This document shows positions 23,388-31,581 of a stretch of 60,616 nucleotides of DNA, in pieces; position 1 is the first letter of the stretch; every line of letters begins with the position of its first letter. The stretch comes from DATCZS01 sp036525795 (lineage in GTDB: Bacteria; Actinomycetota; Acidimicrobiia; Spongiisociales; ZC4RG35). The notes below the pieces were generated by a model. It saw only the letters and a list, made by a program, of their open reading frames with translations. It was not told the DNA's origin and ran no database searches. The position numbers and the translations under genes are program-made. Location: contig DATCZS010000135.1 in the NCBI GenBank assembly GCA_036525795.1, positions 1 through 60,616 on the forward strand, given 5' to 3'.

Positions 23388-24503
23388 GTGATCGGTGGCA
23401 TCGCGGCGTTCGTCGCACTCATCTCGTTCATCGTCGCCCACGAGGCGGGCCACTACTTCGCGGCCAAGGCGACCGGGATGAAGGTCACCGAGTTCTTCCT
23501 CGGTTTCGGTCCGCGCATCTGGTCGTTCCGCCGCGGCGAGACCGAATACGGGATCAAGCCGATTCCGTTCGGCGCGTACGTCAAGGTCGCGGGCATGAGC
23601 TACCTCGAAGACGTGCCGGAAGGCGATCTGGATCGCACCTACCGGGTCAAGCCGTTCTGGGCGAAGTCGCTGGTCGTGTTGTCTGGCGTCGCCGCCAACT
23701 TCCTGATTGCCTGGATCCTCTTCACGGTGGTGATCATCGCCGAGGGCGACATCGTGTTCGACGACGAAGGCGATCCCGTTCTCACCCCGGTGGTGGCGGG
23801 TGTCGTCGAGGACTCTCCTGCAGCGGAAATCGGGCTGCGCCCCGGGGACCGACTGCTGACGGTCGAAGGCGTGGTGATCGAAGAGTGGACGGACTTGTCC
23901 CGCGAGTTGCGGGCGCGGCCGGATGAGACGGTCACCCTGGGAGTCGAGCGCAGCGGCACCCCCCTCGAGCTGTCTGTGACCCTCTCGAGTCGAGTGGATG
24001 CCGAGACCGGGGAGCGGACCGGGTTCCTCGGATTCGGGCCGGAGTACCTGACCGAGCCGATCGGCTTCTTCGAAGGCGTCTGGCAGGGCGGTGCCCAGGT
24101 CGGGAGAGGGGTGTTCTTCACGTTCGAGACCTTCGGCCGGATCCTGCGCGTCGACACGATCGCCCAGCTCGTCGGAGGAGTGGTCGGCGGCGAGGTGGAC
24201 AACGAGGTTCGGCCGGTGAGCATCATCGGCGTGGTGCAGATCGGTGCGCAGGCGGAGGAGTTCGGAGTCACCAACTTCGTATTCGTGCTGGCGATCGTCA
24301 ACGTCGTGCTGGGGACTCTCAACGCGCTTCCCCTCTATCCGCTCGATGGTGGGCACTTCGCGGTGGCGCTCTACGAGAAGATCACGAGACGTACCGCCGA
24401 TGTGAGGAAGTTGGTGCCGGTGGCGGTCACGGTGGTGGCGATCATCGCGTTGATCGGCATCCTGGCGATGATCCTCGACATCGTGAGCCCGATCGACATC
24501 TGA
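23388..24503 (+). CDS. rseP: RseP-type site-2 membrane protease
   Basis: Intramembrane zinc metalloprotease that cuts anti-sigma factors and leftover signal peptides. HEAGH at residues 18-22 supplies two zinc ligands and Glu19; LNALPLYPLDGGHF near residue 310 gives the third ligand Asp. A single PDZ domain lies between (about 130-200, AAEIGLRPGDRLLTVEG). Four membrane segments are visible. At 371 residues it is shorter than E. coli RseP (450), which has two PDZ domains. It could act on the membrane partner of the ECF sigma factor at 50.1 kb, but that is only a guess. Confidence 0.93.
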   Translation: MIGGIAAFVALISFIVAHEAGHYFAAKATGMKVTEFFLGFGPRIWSFRRGETEYGIKPIPFGAYVKVAGMSYLEDVPEGDLDRTYRVKPFWAKSLVVLSGVAANFLIAWILFTVVIIAEGDIVFDDEGDPVLTPVVAGVVEDSPAAEIGLRPGDRLLTVEGVVIEEWTDLSRELRARPDETVTLGVERSGTPLELSVTLSSRVDAETGERTGFLGFGPEYLTEPIGFFEGVWQGGAQVGRGVFFTFETFGRILRVDTIAQLVGGVVGGEVDNEVRPVSIIGVVQIGAQAEEFGVTNFVFVLAIVNVVLGTLNALPLYPLDGGHFAVALYEKITRRTADVRKLVPVAVTVVAIIALIGILAMILDIVSPIDI

Positions 24504-24595
24504 GAGGGCCACCTCTCCGCGTCGGCAGCGGCGGCGCTCTGTTCGCGCGGTGCCGGCGGTGCCCGCGTGTGTACGGATACGGCGGGGCCGCCATC

Positions 24596-24601
24596 TACGC
24601 T
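24596..24601 (+). promoter_or_regulatory. -10 box (TACGCT) of ispG
   Basis: TACGCT ends 6 nt before GTG 24608; no Shine-Dalgarno is present. Confidence 0.55.
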
Positions 24602-24607
24602 TGACCC

Positions 24608-25816
24608 GTGTTCGATCGCAAGCTCACCAGGCAGATCGAGGTGGGAGGTGTGCCCGTCGGCGGGGGAGCGCCCATCTCGGTGCAGTCCATGACCACCACC
24701 AAGACCGCCGATGTCGACGGAACCCTGCAGCAGGTCTACGCGCTGGCGGCGGCCGGCGCCGACATCGTCCGCATCACGTGCAACGACGTGGATGCAGCTC
24801 AGGGATTGGCGGAGATCGTCCCTCGAAGCCCGGTGCCGATCGTCGCCGACATCCACTTCCAGTACAAGCTCGCGCTGGCCGCGCTCGAGGCCGGCGTGCA
24901 CGCCCTCCGGCTGAATCCCGGGAACATCCGCAAGGAAGAACACATCAAGACCGTCGCCCGCGAGGCCAAGGATCGGGGTGTTCCGATTCGCGTCGGCGTC
25001 AACGCCGGGTCCCTCGACAGGGACATCGAGGCCACGCACGGAGACAAGGTGCCGGAGGCGCTGGTCGAGTCGGCCATGAGGGAGATCCGCTACCTCGAGG
25101 ACGTGGATTTCACAGATATCAAGATCTCGGTGAAGCACTCGAATGTGCCGCTGATGGTGGCCTCGTACCGTTTGCTGTCCGACACGGTCGACTATCCGCT
25201 CCATCTCGGAGTCACAGAGGCCGGGCCACCGCCCGGCGGAATCATCAAGTCGGTTGCGGGGATCGCCACGCTCCTCAACGAGGGCATCGGTGACACGATC
25301 AGGTTCTCGCTGACGGCCGACCCGGTGGAGGAGGCGAAGGCCGGACGCCAGCTTCTCGAGTACCTCGGGATGCGAGAGCGGAAGGGGCTGGACCTGATCG
25401 CCTGTCCGTCGTGCGGTCGTGCCGAGGTGGACGTCATCGAAGTGGCCACGAAGGCCCAGCAGGCGCTCGAGGCGGAGAACCTGCCGATCCAGGTCGCCGT
25501 GATGGGATGCGTGGTCAATGGACCGGGCGAGGCCGGTTCGGCCGATATCGGGATCGCGGCAGGGCGGGGGAAGGGCCATCTGTTCATCAAGGGTCAGGTG
25601 GTTCGGGTCGTGCCCGAGGACGAGATGGTCGACGCGCTGGTGGACGAGGCCCGCAAGCTGGTGGAGGAGGGGGTGGAGGCCCGGCTCGCTGCCGCCGATA
25701 CCTCCGCCGCCGAGATCGCTGAACGAGATCGGGCGCAGCTTCTCCAGATCAAGGGCGACGTCAACCGCGCCGCGGAGCGGCGCGCCCGCGTGGCCGAAGT
25801 CGTCGATCGAGACTGA
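24608..25816 (+). CDS. ispG: (E)-4-hydroxy-3-methylbut-2-enyl-diphosphate synthase (IspG)
   Basis: Iron-sulfur enzyme of the MEP pathway converting MEcPP to HMBPP. The 402-residue protein has an N-terminal TIM barrel (ISVQSMTTTKTADVDGT, GADIVRITCNDVD, IVADIHFQYKLALAA) and a C-terminal 4Fe-4S domain with IACPSCGR near residue 265 and VMGCVVNGPGEA near residue 300. The Glu ligand is in that second segment (NGPGEA). Transcribed independently of rseP. It converges with coaE, leaving a 14-bp gap. Confidence 0.97.
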   Translation: MFDRKLTRQIEVGGVPVGGGAPISVQSMTTTKTADVDGTLQQVYALAAAGADIVRITCNDVDAAQGLAEIVPRSPVPIVADIHFQYKLALAALEAGVHALRLNPGNIRKEEHIKTVAREAKDRGVPIRVGVNAGSLDRDIEATHGDKVPEALVESAMREIRYLEDVDFTDIKISVKHSNVPLMVASYRLLSDTVDYPLHLGVTEAGPPPGGIIKSVAGIATLLNEGIGDTIRFSLTADPVEEAKAGRQLLEYLGMRERKGLDLIACPSCGRAEVDVIEVATKAQQALEAENLPIQVAVMGCVVNGPGEAGSADIGIAAGRGKGHLFIKGQVVRVVPEDEMVDALVDEARKLVEEGVEARLAAADTSAAEIAERDRAQLLQIKGDVNRAAERRARVAEVVDRD

Positions 25817-25830
25817 GGCCGCTTCGCCGG

Positions 25831-26424
25831 TCAGCGACCGGATGCCCGGCGGCTCATCACCTCGTCCCACAGGCGTGTGACCGCCGCCTCCACTTCCTCT
25901 CTGGTGCCCGAAGTCGAGACGATCCATCGGCCGCGAGCCCTCCATCCGTCACGACCGGGCTGACTGGACATCCTCCGACGGATCTCGGCCCCGTCCATCC
26001 CTCTCGCCGCCAGTCGCTCGATCCGAACCTCCTCCGCAAGGTCGGCGACGATGGTGCGGCTCCATCCGGCTCCCGCCAGATCCTTGGGGACCGAGACCTC
26101 GACGACGACCACCGAGTCGCCGGCATCTTGGATCCGGCGGGCGATGGAGGCGGCGATGGCGGGATGGGTGATCGCTTCGAGCTCCCGGAGTTGATCAGGC
26201 TCGGTGAACACCACCCGCGCCAGCGCGCCCCTGTCGATGCGACCCTCCTTCACCGCGAACGGCCATCGATCGGCCACGCCGGCAAAGGCCGGCCCTTCCG
26301 GCTCGAGCACGTCGTGACCCACTCGATCGGCGTCGATCGTCACCGCGCCGAGTCTTCCCAGCGTCTCGCTGATCGTCGACTTGCCGGAACCGATGCCGCC
26401 GGTCACTACCCATACCTCGGCCAT
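25831..26424 (-). CDS. coaE: Dephospho-CoA kinase
   Basis: Last step of coenzyme A synthesis, phosphorylating the 3' hydroxyl of dephospho-CoA with ATP. The 197-residue P-loop kinase has VVTGGIGSGKSTISETL at residues 6-22, the substrate motif TIDADRVGHDVL near 33, and RLAARGMDGAEIRRRMSSQ, the lid-like segment, near 148. ATG 26424 is fixed by a TACCGT -10 box 7 nt upstream. In actinobacteria coaE usually neighbours rpsA/polA; here it lies beside a GNAT gene. Confidence 0.94.
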   Translation of the reverse strand: MAEVWVVTGGIGSGKSTISETLGRLGAVTIDADRVGHDVLEPEGPAFAGVADRWPFAVKEGRIDRGALARVVFTEPDQLRELEAITHPAIAASIARRIQDAGDSVVVVEVSVPKDLAGAGWSRTIVADLAEEVRIERLAARGMDGAEIRRRMSSQPGRDGWRARGRWIVSTSGTREEVEAAVTRLWDEVMSRRASGR

Positions 26425-26431
26425 GCCCCTG

Positions 26432-26437
26432 ACGGTA
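26432..26437 (-). promoter_or_regulatory. -10 box (TACCGT) of coaE
   Basis: On the minus strand TACCGT ends 7 nt before ATG 26424, the leaderless spacing. Confidence 0.5.
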
Positions 26438-26465
26438 TCGCATCGGTCGGGTGGTTCCGGGTGTG

Positions 26466-27080
26466 TCAATGGCGGCGCCGCCCATCGCGGTGCTCCCGGT
26501 ACCTCTGCGGATCGATTCGCACCACCGGCCGTGCACCGCGCCGTTCCACCTCGACGAATCCCGCCCGGAGGAACATCGAAAGGGTCCCCACGAAGAGGCC
26601 CGCCGCGCCCGGTCGTGCTCCTTCTTCGACGTCGATCGGATGACCGGCGACGTAGTGCGCGCCGCGGTCGAACGCGAAGCCGACCGCCTCTCCCAGGAGC
26701 CCCGACGCGATTCCGTGCCCTCGCTCGCGCGTGGGGATGTAGAAGCAGTTCACCACCCAGCCTGGATCGGCGAAGTCGAGCGGCCCGTTGACCCGGGCCC
26801 TGGGCGACATCATGCGGGCGTATCGTTCCCTCGGCCCCACCGCGACCCATCCCACCGGTCGGTCCTCCTCGTAGGCGAGGATCCCGGGTGCGGAGCCCTC
26901 GGCGCACAGCGTCTCCAGCACGCTCCGTCGCTCATCCGGCGTGGCCCGGTCGAACTGCGGGCCGGTGAGGACCCACCATGTGCACCAACAGTTCGAGTAC
27001 GCGCCGTTGGGCCCGAAGAGGCTCCTCACGTCGTCCCACCGGTCGGCGGTCGCCGGGGAATAGGAGAGTCGTTGCGACAT
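26466..27080 (-). CDS. GNAT-family N-acetyltransferase
   Basis: A 204-residue acyltransferase of the GNAT fold. The acetyl-CoA binding loop is RERGHGIASGLLGEAVGFA near residue 118 (R-x-x-G-x-G/A pattern), preceded by a beta strand VVNCFYIP. An N-terminal segment NCWCTWWVLTGPQFD has several Cys and Trp and is typical of a subgroup annotated only as GNAT. Substrate unknown. It is divergent from proS and ends 41 bp before the coaE start. Confidence 0.85.
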   Translation of the reverse strand: MSQRLSYSPATADRWDDVRSLFGPNGAYSNCWCTWWVLTGPQFDRATPDERRSVLETLCAEGSAPGILAYEEDRPVGWVAVGPRERYARMMSPRARVNGPLDFADPGWVVNCFYIPTRERGHGIASGLLGEAVGFAFDRGAHYVAGHPIDVEEGARPGAAGLFVGTLSMFLRAGFVEVERRGARPVVRIDPQRYREHRDGRRRH

Positions 27081-27198
27081 CCTGTCAGTCTCGCGCAGTC
27101 CCCTGCGCGGTGCCCACGAGCGCGACGACCCCCTCCCTGGAGGTGTCCTGTCGGGGCCCTGCGTGGCGTAATTCGGAGGGCACTCCCTCGATGCCGTC

Positions 27199-27204
27199 TA
27201 CCCT
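27199..27204 (+). promoter_or_regulatory. -10 box (TACCCT) of proS
   Basis: TACCCT lies 9 nt before ATG 27214; no Shine-Dalgarno is visible. Confidence 0.5.
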
Positions 27205-27213
27205 TCCCGCCCA

Positions 27214-28938
27214 ATGCGTTGGTCTCAAGCGTTCATCCCCACCCTCCGCGACGATCCGGCCGAGGCAGAGGCGGTCAGCCACCGTCTGCTCGTGCGCGCC
27301 GGATTCGTGCGGCAGCTGTCCTCCGGCCACTACTCGATGCTGCCGCTCGGTCAGCGAGTCAGGGCCAAGGTCGATCGGATCATCCGAGAGGAGATGGACT
27401 CCATCGGCGGACAGCAGTTCCATCTCCCTGCGCTTCATCCCGCCGAGCTGTGGAAACGGTCCGGGCGCTGGGAGGCGATGGGGGACGAGATGTTCCGCCT
27501 CGTCGACCGCAAAGGCACGGACAACTGCCTGGGAATGACGCACGAAGAGGTGTTCGCGCTGCTCGCCACAGAGCTCTTCTCGTATCGCCAGCTTCCGCAG
27601 GTCTGGTACCAGATCCAGACCAAGTTCCGCGACGAGCCCCGCCCCAAGTCGGGGGTGCTGCGGGTCCGGGAGTTCACGATGAAGGACTCCTACTCGCTCG
27701 ACGTCGACACGGCGGGCCTCGACGCCGCCTTCGACAAGCACCACTCCGCCTATGTGGCCATCTTCACCCGGTGCGGCCTCGAGGCGGTGGACGTCGAAGC
27801 CTCCTCTGGTGCGATGGGCGGGTCGCAGTCCGTCGAGTTCATGGTGCGGAGTTCCGCGGGCGAAGACTGGATCATCACCTGCGAATCGTGTGGCTACCGC
27901 GCCAACCTCGAGAGGGCCACATCTGCGGTGGCGCCGGTCTCCGATCCGGATGCCGTCCCACTGCCCGAGCGCTTTCCCACGCCGGGTCTGCGCACCATCA
28001 AGACTCTGGCGGAGGCCCATCCCGAGCGGGCGGCGCCGGATCGCCAGATCAAGACCCTCGTGTACCTGCTCGATGGGGTGCTGACGCTGGTGCTGCTCAG
28101 AGGCGATCACGACCTGCAGGAACAGAAGCTGCAGGACGCAACGGGTGCGATCGACATCCGTCCCGCCCACGCCGAGGAGATCCGCGAAGCGCTCGGTGCC
28201 GACCCGGGCAGCCTGGGAGCGGTCGGTGTGACCGAATATCGAGTCATCGCCGACCTCCCCCTGCAGGGGCGGCGCGGCATGGTGACCGGTGCCAACGAGG
28301 ACGACTTCCACCTCGCAAATGTCGACGTCGAACGAGACATCGCCGTCGAGCAGTTCGCCGATCTCCGGGAGGTCAAGGCCGGGGAGGCGTGCACCGTCGA
28401 CGGCGGCCGCCTCGATTCCTGGAAGGGGATCGAAGTGGGGCACATCTTCAAACTCGGGACCAAGTACTCGATCGCCATGGAGGCCAACGTCCAGGACGAG
28501 GAAGGCGCGTCGCATCCGATCGTGATGGGGTCATACGGCATCGGGTTGGAGCGTCTTATGGCGGCCGCGGTCGAATCCTCGAACGACGAGCGCGGCATCG
28601 TATGGCCGATGTCGATCGCCCCGTTCGAAGTGGTGATCACCACGCTGCGCGCCGACGACGAACGGGTCGCCTCCGCAGGAGAGGCGCTCTACCGGGCCCT
28701 GGCCGCCGAAGGCGTCGACGTGATCTACGACGACCGCTCGGAGCGTCCCGGTGTGAAGTTCGCAGACGCCGAGCTGGTCGGGATCCCGCTGCGCGTCACG
28801 CTCGGACCCAAGGGGCTCGAGGCGGGAGAGGTCGAGTTGACCGCCCGGCGCGGGCTCGAGACCCGCCCGGTTGCGCTCGATGCGGTCGTCGCAGAAGTCG
28901 TCGGCCTGGTGGTCGAAGGGCGCCGTCGGGGGGCGTGA
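27214..28938 (+). CDS. proS: Prolyl-tRNA synthetase (bacterial type with editing domain)
   Basis: Charges tRNA-Pro. The 574-residue class II enzyme shows the catalytic core motifs MTHEEVFALLATE near residue 109, VWYQIQTKFRDEPRPKSGVLRVREF (in part) near 130 as motif 2, and SYGIGLERLMAAA near 443 as motif 3. The inserted YbaK-like editing domain sits at about 225-390 (NVDVERDIAVEQFADLREV). The C-terminal anticodon-binding domain follows. The stop codon abuts that of convergent fdhD with no gap. Confidence 0.97.
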   Translation: MRWSQAFIPTLRDDPAEAEAVSHRLLVRAGFVRQLSSGHYSMLPLGQRVRAKVDRIIREEMDSIGGQQFHLPALHPAELWKRSGRWEAMGDEMFRLVDRKGTDNCLGMTHEEVFALLATELFSYRQLPQVWYQIQTKFRDEPRPKSGVLRVREFTMKDSYSLDVDTAGLDAAFDKHHSAYVAIFTRCGLEAVDVEASSGAMGGSQSVEFMVRSSAGEDWIITCESCGYRANLERATSAVAPVSDPDAVPLPERFPTPGLRTIKTLAEAHPERAAPDRQIKTLVYLLDGVLTLVLLRGDHDLQEQKLQDATGAIDIRPAHAEEIREALGADPGSLGAVGVTEYRVIADLPLQGRRGMVTGANEDDFHLANVDVERDIAVEQFADLREVKAGEACTVDGGRLDSWKGIEVGHIFKLGTKYSIAMEANVQDEEGASHPIVMGSYGIGLERLMAAAVESSNDERGIVWPMSIAPFEVVITTLRADDERVASAGEALYRALAAEGVDVIYDDRSERPGVKFADAELVGIPLRVTLGPKGLEAGEVELTARRGLETRPVALDAVVAEVVGLVVEGRRRGA

Positions 28939-29733
28939 TCAGTCGGTGATCCGCCCCGGATCCGTGTAGATCACCATCGACGAGCCGCGGGCGAACCCGA
29001 CCAGGCTCATCCCCATCTCTTCGGCGAGGTCGACGGCCAGCGACGACGCGGCCGACACGCCGACGACGATCGGGATTCCGGCAACCGCCGCCTTCTGCAC
29101 GATCTCGAAGGAGATCCTCCCCGAGACGCACAGCACGGCCGGACCGAGAGGCCACCGGCGCCGGGCGAGCTCGCCGATCGCCTTGTCGACGGCGTTGTGG
29201 CGGCCGACGTCCTCCGCCACCGACTCGACCGACGCGCCGGCGTCGAAGATCGCTGCGGCGTGAATGGCGCCGGTGGCGTCGAAGGCCGGTTGGAGCGCGC
29301 GCAGCTGGGCGGGGAGGGCACCGATCACCCCGGTGGAGACGAGGGGTCCGGCGGATGGGGCACCGCGGGCGGCGACCCTGACCGCGTCGATGGAGGCCTT
29401 TCCGCACACGCCGCAGGATGACGTCGTGTAGGTGTTGCGGCGAAACCGCTCCGGGTCGATCTCCACTCCCGGGGAGAGCACGATCCGGTATCGGTCTCCC
29501 TCACCCTCAGGCACGAGTCCCTCGAACTCGGCGGGCGCCAGGATGATCCCCTCCGTGAGACAGAACCCGAGCGCCAGAGACTCGTCGTCTCCCGGGGTGC
29601 GCATCAGCACCGCGATCGGCACCCGGCCGAGCCGGAACTCGACCGGCGCCTCGACGACAAGGTGGTCGGCCTCGGTGCTCGATCGCCCGCCTTCCACCCG
29701 GGTGACGCGTCTCGTCGTGGTGTCCACGGTCAT
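28939..29733 (-). CDS. fdhD: Formate dehydrogenase accessory sulfurtransferase FdhD
   Basis: Transfers sulfur from a cysteine desulfurase to the molybdenum cofactor of formate dehydrogenase. The 264-residue protein has TYTTSSCGVCGKASID near residue 127, with the paired Cys of the active loop, plus EDVGRHNAVDKAIGEL and VSGRISFEIVQKAAVAGIP. ATG 29733 is only 2 nt after the TAGGCT -10 box; GTG 29727 (8 nt) is the better leaderless start and removes two residues. No formate dehydrogenase gene is in the window, so its client lies elsewhere. Confidence 0.94.
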   Translation of the reverse strand: MTVDTTTRRVTRVEGGRSSTEADHLVVEAPVEFRLGRVPIAVLMRTPGDDESLALGFCLTEGIILAPAEFEGLVPEGEGDRYRIVLSPGVEIDPERFRRNTYTTSSCGVCGKASIDAVRVAARGAPSAGPLVSTGVIGALPAQLRALQPAFDATGAIHAAAIFDAGASVESVAEDVGRHNAVDKAIGELARRRWPLGPAVLCVSGRISFEIVQKAAVAGIPIVVGVSAASSLAVDLAEEMGMSLVGFARGSSMVIYTDPGRITD

Positions 29734-29735
29734 CC

Positions 29736-29741
29736 AGCCTA
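29736..29741 (-). promoter_or_regulatory. -10 box (TAGGCT) of fdhD
   Basis: TAGGCT on the minus strand is 2 nt from ATG 29733 and 8 nt from GTG 29727; the spacing argues for the GTG start. Confidence 0.45.
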
Positions 29742-29850
29742 CGACCCCGGCCGGGTCGGGGGGGCGATCCGGCCGGCCCGCCCTTGCCAATGGGCGGCTG
29801 GCGCTGTGTGGATGGAGGTGGCATTGTTCGAGGCGACCGACGGGAGATCC

Positions 29851-30930
29851 ATGCGAGTTCACAACTTCGGGGCCGGTCCATGCACCTTGCCGGTGTCCGT
29901 GCTGGAGGATGTTCGCCGGGAATTCCTCGACTTCGAAGGCTCGGGCATGTCGCTGATCGAACTCAGTCATCGCAGCGACACCTATGAACGGGTACACCGG
30001 GCGGCGATCTCCCTGGCCCGCTCGGTGGCTCAGGCCCCCGACGACTTCGAGGTGCTCTTCATCCAGGGTGGTGCCACCCTCCAGTTCTCGATGGTTCCGA
30101 TGAACCTGCTGAACGCAGGCGCGGCCGCGGGCTATGTGGTCTCGGGGTCCTGGGGCAAGAGGGCATACAGCAACGCCGTTCGCCACGGAGATGCCTACGT
30201 GGCCTACGACGGAGCGCCACACGGATACACCCGGATGCCCGCGGCGCACGAGGTCGAGGTGGCACCGGGTACCCGGTATGTCCATGTCACCACCAACGAG
30301 ACGATCGGGGGGATACGGATGGTGCACCTCCCCGAGACCGACGTCCCCCTCGTGGCGGACATGTCGTCTGAGTTCCTCGCCCGCCCCATCGACTGGGACC
30401 GCCATGACCTCGTCTACGGAGGCGTTCAGAAGAACCTCGGTCCGTCGGGGATGGCCCTGGTGTACCTGCGCCGGTCGGCGATGGATGATGCCGCCGAAGG
30501 TCTCGGCGACTATCTCGACTACCGATTCCACGCCTCCAGCGACTCGCTCGGCAACACACCGGCGATGTTCTCGATCTACGTGATGGGGAAGGTCCTGGCG
30601 CGTCTGTCGGATGCCGGGGGAGTGGAAGGTCTGGAGCGGGCATCGTCGGACAAGGCCCGTCTCGTCTACTCCGCAATCGACGAGTCGGGAGGCTTCTATC
30701 GCAGTCCCGTCGAGGTGGGAGACCGCAGCCACATGAATGTGGTGTTCCGTCTGCCGAGCGAGGATCTCGAGTCGCGATTCGTGGCGGATGCGGAGGCCGC
30801 CGGGCTCGTCGGGTTGAAGGGCCATCGCAGCGTGGGCGGATGTCGGGCATCTCTCTACGCCGCGCTCGAGCCGGCATCCGTGGAGCGGTTGGTGGAGTTC
30901 ATGGCCGACTTTCGGGCCGCGGTCGGCTGA
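29851..30930 (+). CDS. serC: Phosphoserine aminotransferase
   Basis: PLP enzyme of serine synthesis that transaminates 3-phosphohydroxypyruvate. The 359-residue protein begins MRVHNFGAGPCTLPVSVL and has SLIELSHRSDTYERVH near residue 35, FIQGGATLQFSMVPMNLL near 70, and the PLP lysine in VYGGVQKNLGPSGMALVY near 190. ATG 29851 follows GGGAG by 4 nt. The 117-bp spacer to divergent fdhD has no clear -10 on the plus strand. The gene resembles the SerC type of proteobacteria rather than the mycobacterial type by its N-terminus. Confidence 0.95.
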   Translation: MRVHNFGAGPCTLPVSVLEDVRREFLDFEGSGMSLIELSHRSDTYERVHRAAISLARSVAQAPDDFEVLFIQGGATLQFSMVPMNLLNAGAAAGYVVSGSWGKRAYSNAVRHGDAYVAYDGAPHGYTRMPAAHEVEVAPGTRYVHVTTNETIGGIRMVHLPETDVPLVADMSSEFLARPIDWDRHDLVYGGVQKNLGPSGMALVYLRRSAMDDAAEGLGDYLDYRFHASSDSLGNTPAMFSIYVMGKVLARLSDAGGVEGLERASSDKARLVYSAIDESGGFYRSPVEVGDRSHMNVVFRLPSEDLESRFVADAEAAGLVGLKGHRSVGGCRASLYAALEPASVERLVEFMADFRAAVG

Positions 30931-30976
30931 GCGGAGACTCGCCTCCGTCCCTGTGTCGCTGACCCCGGGCGGTGCC

Positions 30977-30982
30977 TATACT
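30977..30982 (+). promoter_or_regulatory. -10 box (TATACT) of the rimP-nusA-infB operon
   Basis: TATACT is the closest match to the consensus in this window. A start near 30989 gives a leader of about 100 nt before rimP, containing an intrinsic terminator. Confidence 0.65.
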
Positions 30983-31008
30983 CATGCTCACATTCGAGGC
31001 TCTGCTGT

Positions 31009-31035
31009 GAGGTGGGCGCCCAGCCCGCCTCTTTT
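31009..31035 (+). terminator. Attenuator-like terminator in the rimP-nusA leader
   Basis: A 9-bp stem (GAGGTGGGC at 31009-31017 with GCCCGCCTC at 31023-31031, one T-G pair) and a 5-nt loop are followed by TTTT. It lies about 20 nt after the predicted transcription start and 57 nt before rimP, so it should stop transcription unless antitermination occurs. TTCGAG at 30993-30998 can pair with CTCGAA at 31046-31051, and GAGGC at 30996-31000 with GCCTC at 31027-31031, offering competing structures. Confidence 0.7.
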
Positions 31036-31091
31036 CGTGTGAGGTCTCGAAGGTGAATGGAGAAGGCTTTTGAGCAGGACGTACGGTACGG

Positions 31092-31571
31092 ATGGCGCCC
31101 ATCGACACATTGTGGGATCGGATCGAACGATGGCTCGCGGCCGAGGACCTCGAACTCGATGATCTCGAGCTCAAGGGATCGGGCCGCGGTCTGACCGTGC
31201 GCGTCGTGGTGGACGGGGATGGTGGTGTGGACCTCGATCGCATCACCGAGTTGAGCCGGGGTATCTCTCGCATGCTGGACGACGAGCCGGACCTGGACGA
31301 TTCATACCGGCTCGAGGTGAGCTCGCCCGGCCTGGAGCGCCGGCTCAGGCGCCCCCGCCACTACGAGAAGGCCATCGGCCGCGAGGTGGCGGTGAAAGCG
31401 CGGTCCGAAGGGGTGACGATCGCCGCGAAGGGCCTGCTGAAGGCCGCAGATGGAGAGGCGGCGTCGATCGAAGCCGAAGACGGATCCACCCATCGGATCC
31501 GCTACGAAGACGTAGTGTCGGCGCGTACGGTGTTCCGGTGGGAGAAGTCGCCCAAGCCGGGGAAGAAGTGA
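31092..31571 (+). CDS. rimP: Ribosome maturation factor RimP
   Basis: Assists late 30S assembly. The 159-residue protein carries the RimP motifs LRVVVDG-like VRVVVDGDGGVDLDRITELSR near residue 37, and YRLEVSSPGLERRLRRPRHYEKAIGR (in part) near residue 75, the highly conserved EVSSPG segment. It opens the operon rimP-nusA-infB. The C-terminal SH3-like half has weaker conservation. Confidence 0.94.
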   Translation: MAPIDTLWDRIERWLAAEDLELDDLELKGSGRGLTVRVVVDGDGGVDLDRITELSRGISRMLDDEPDLDDSYRLEVSSPGLERRLRRPRHYEKAIGREVAVKARSEGVTIAAKGLLKAADGEAASIEAEDGSTHRIRYEDVVSARTVFRWEKSPKPGKK

Positions 31572-31581
31572 GGAAACGGTC

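Noticed and set aside
29734..30825. Long minus-strand extension upstream of FdhD
   Set aside because: It overlaps the serC gene on the opposite strand; conserved FdhD starts at ATG 29733 or GTG 29727.
30984..31010. A possible 8-codon leader ORF (ATG...TGA) ending at the attenuator stem
   Set aside because: Its ATG begins 1 nt after the TATACT box, upstream of the expected transcription start, so it is unlikely to be translated.
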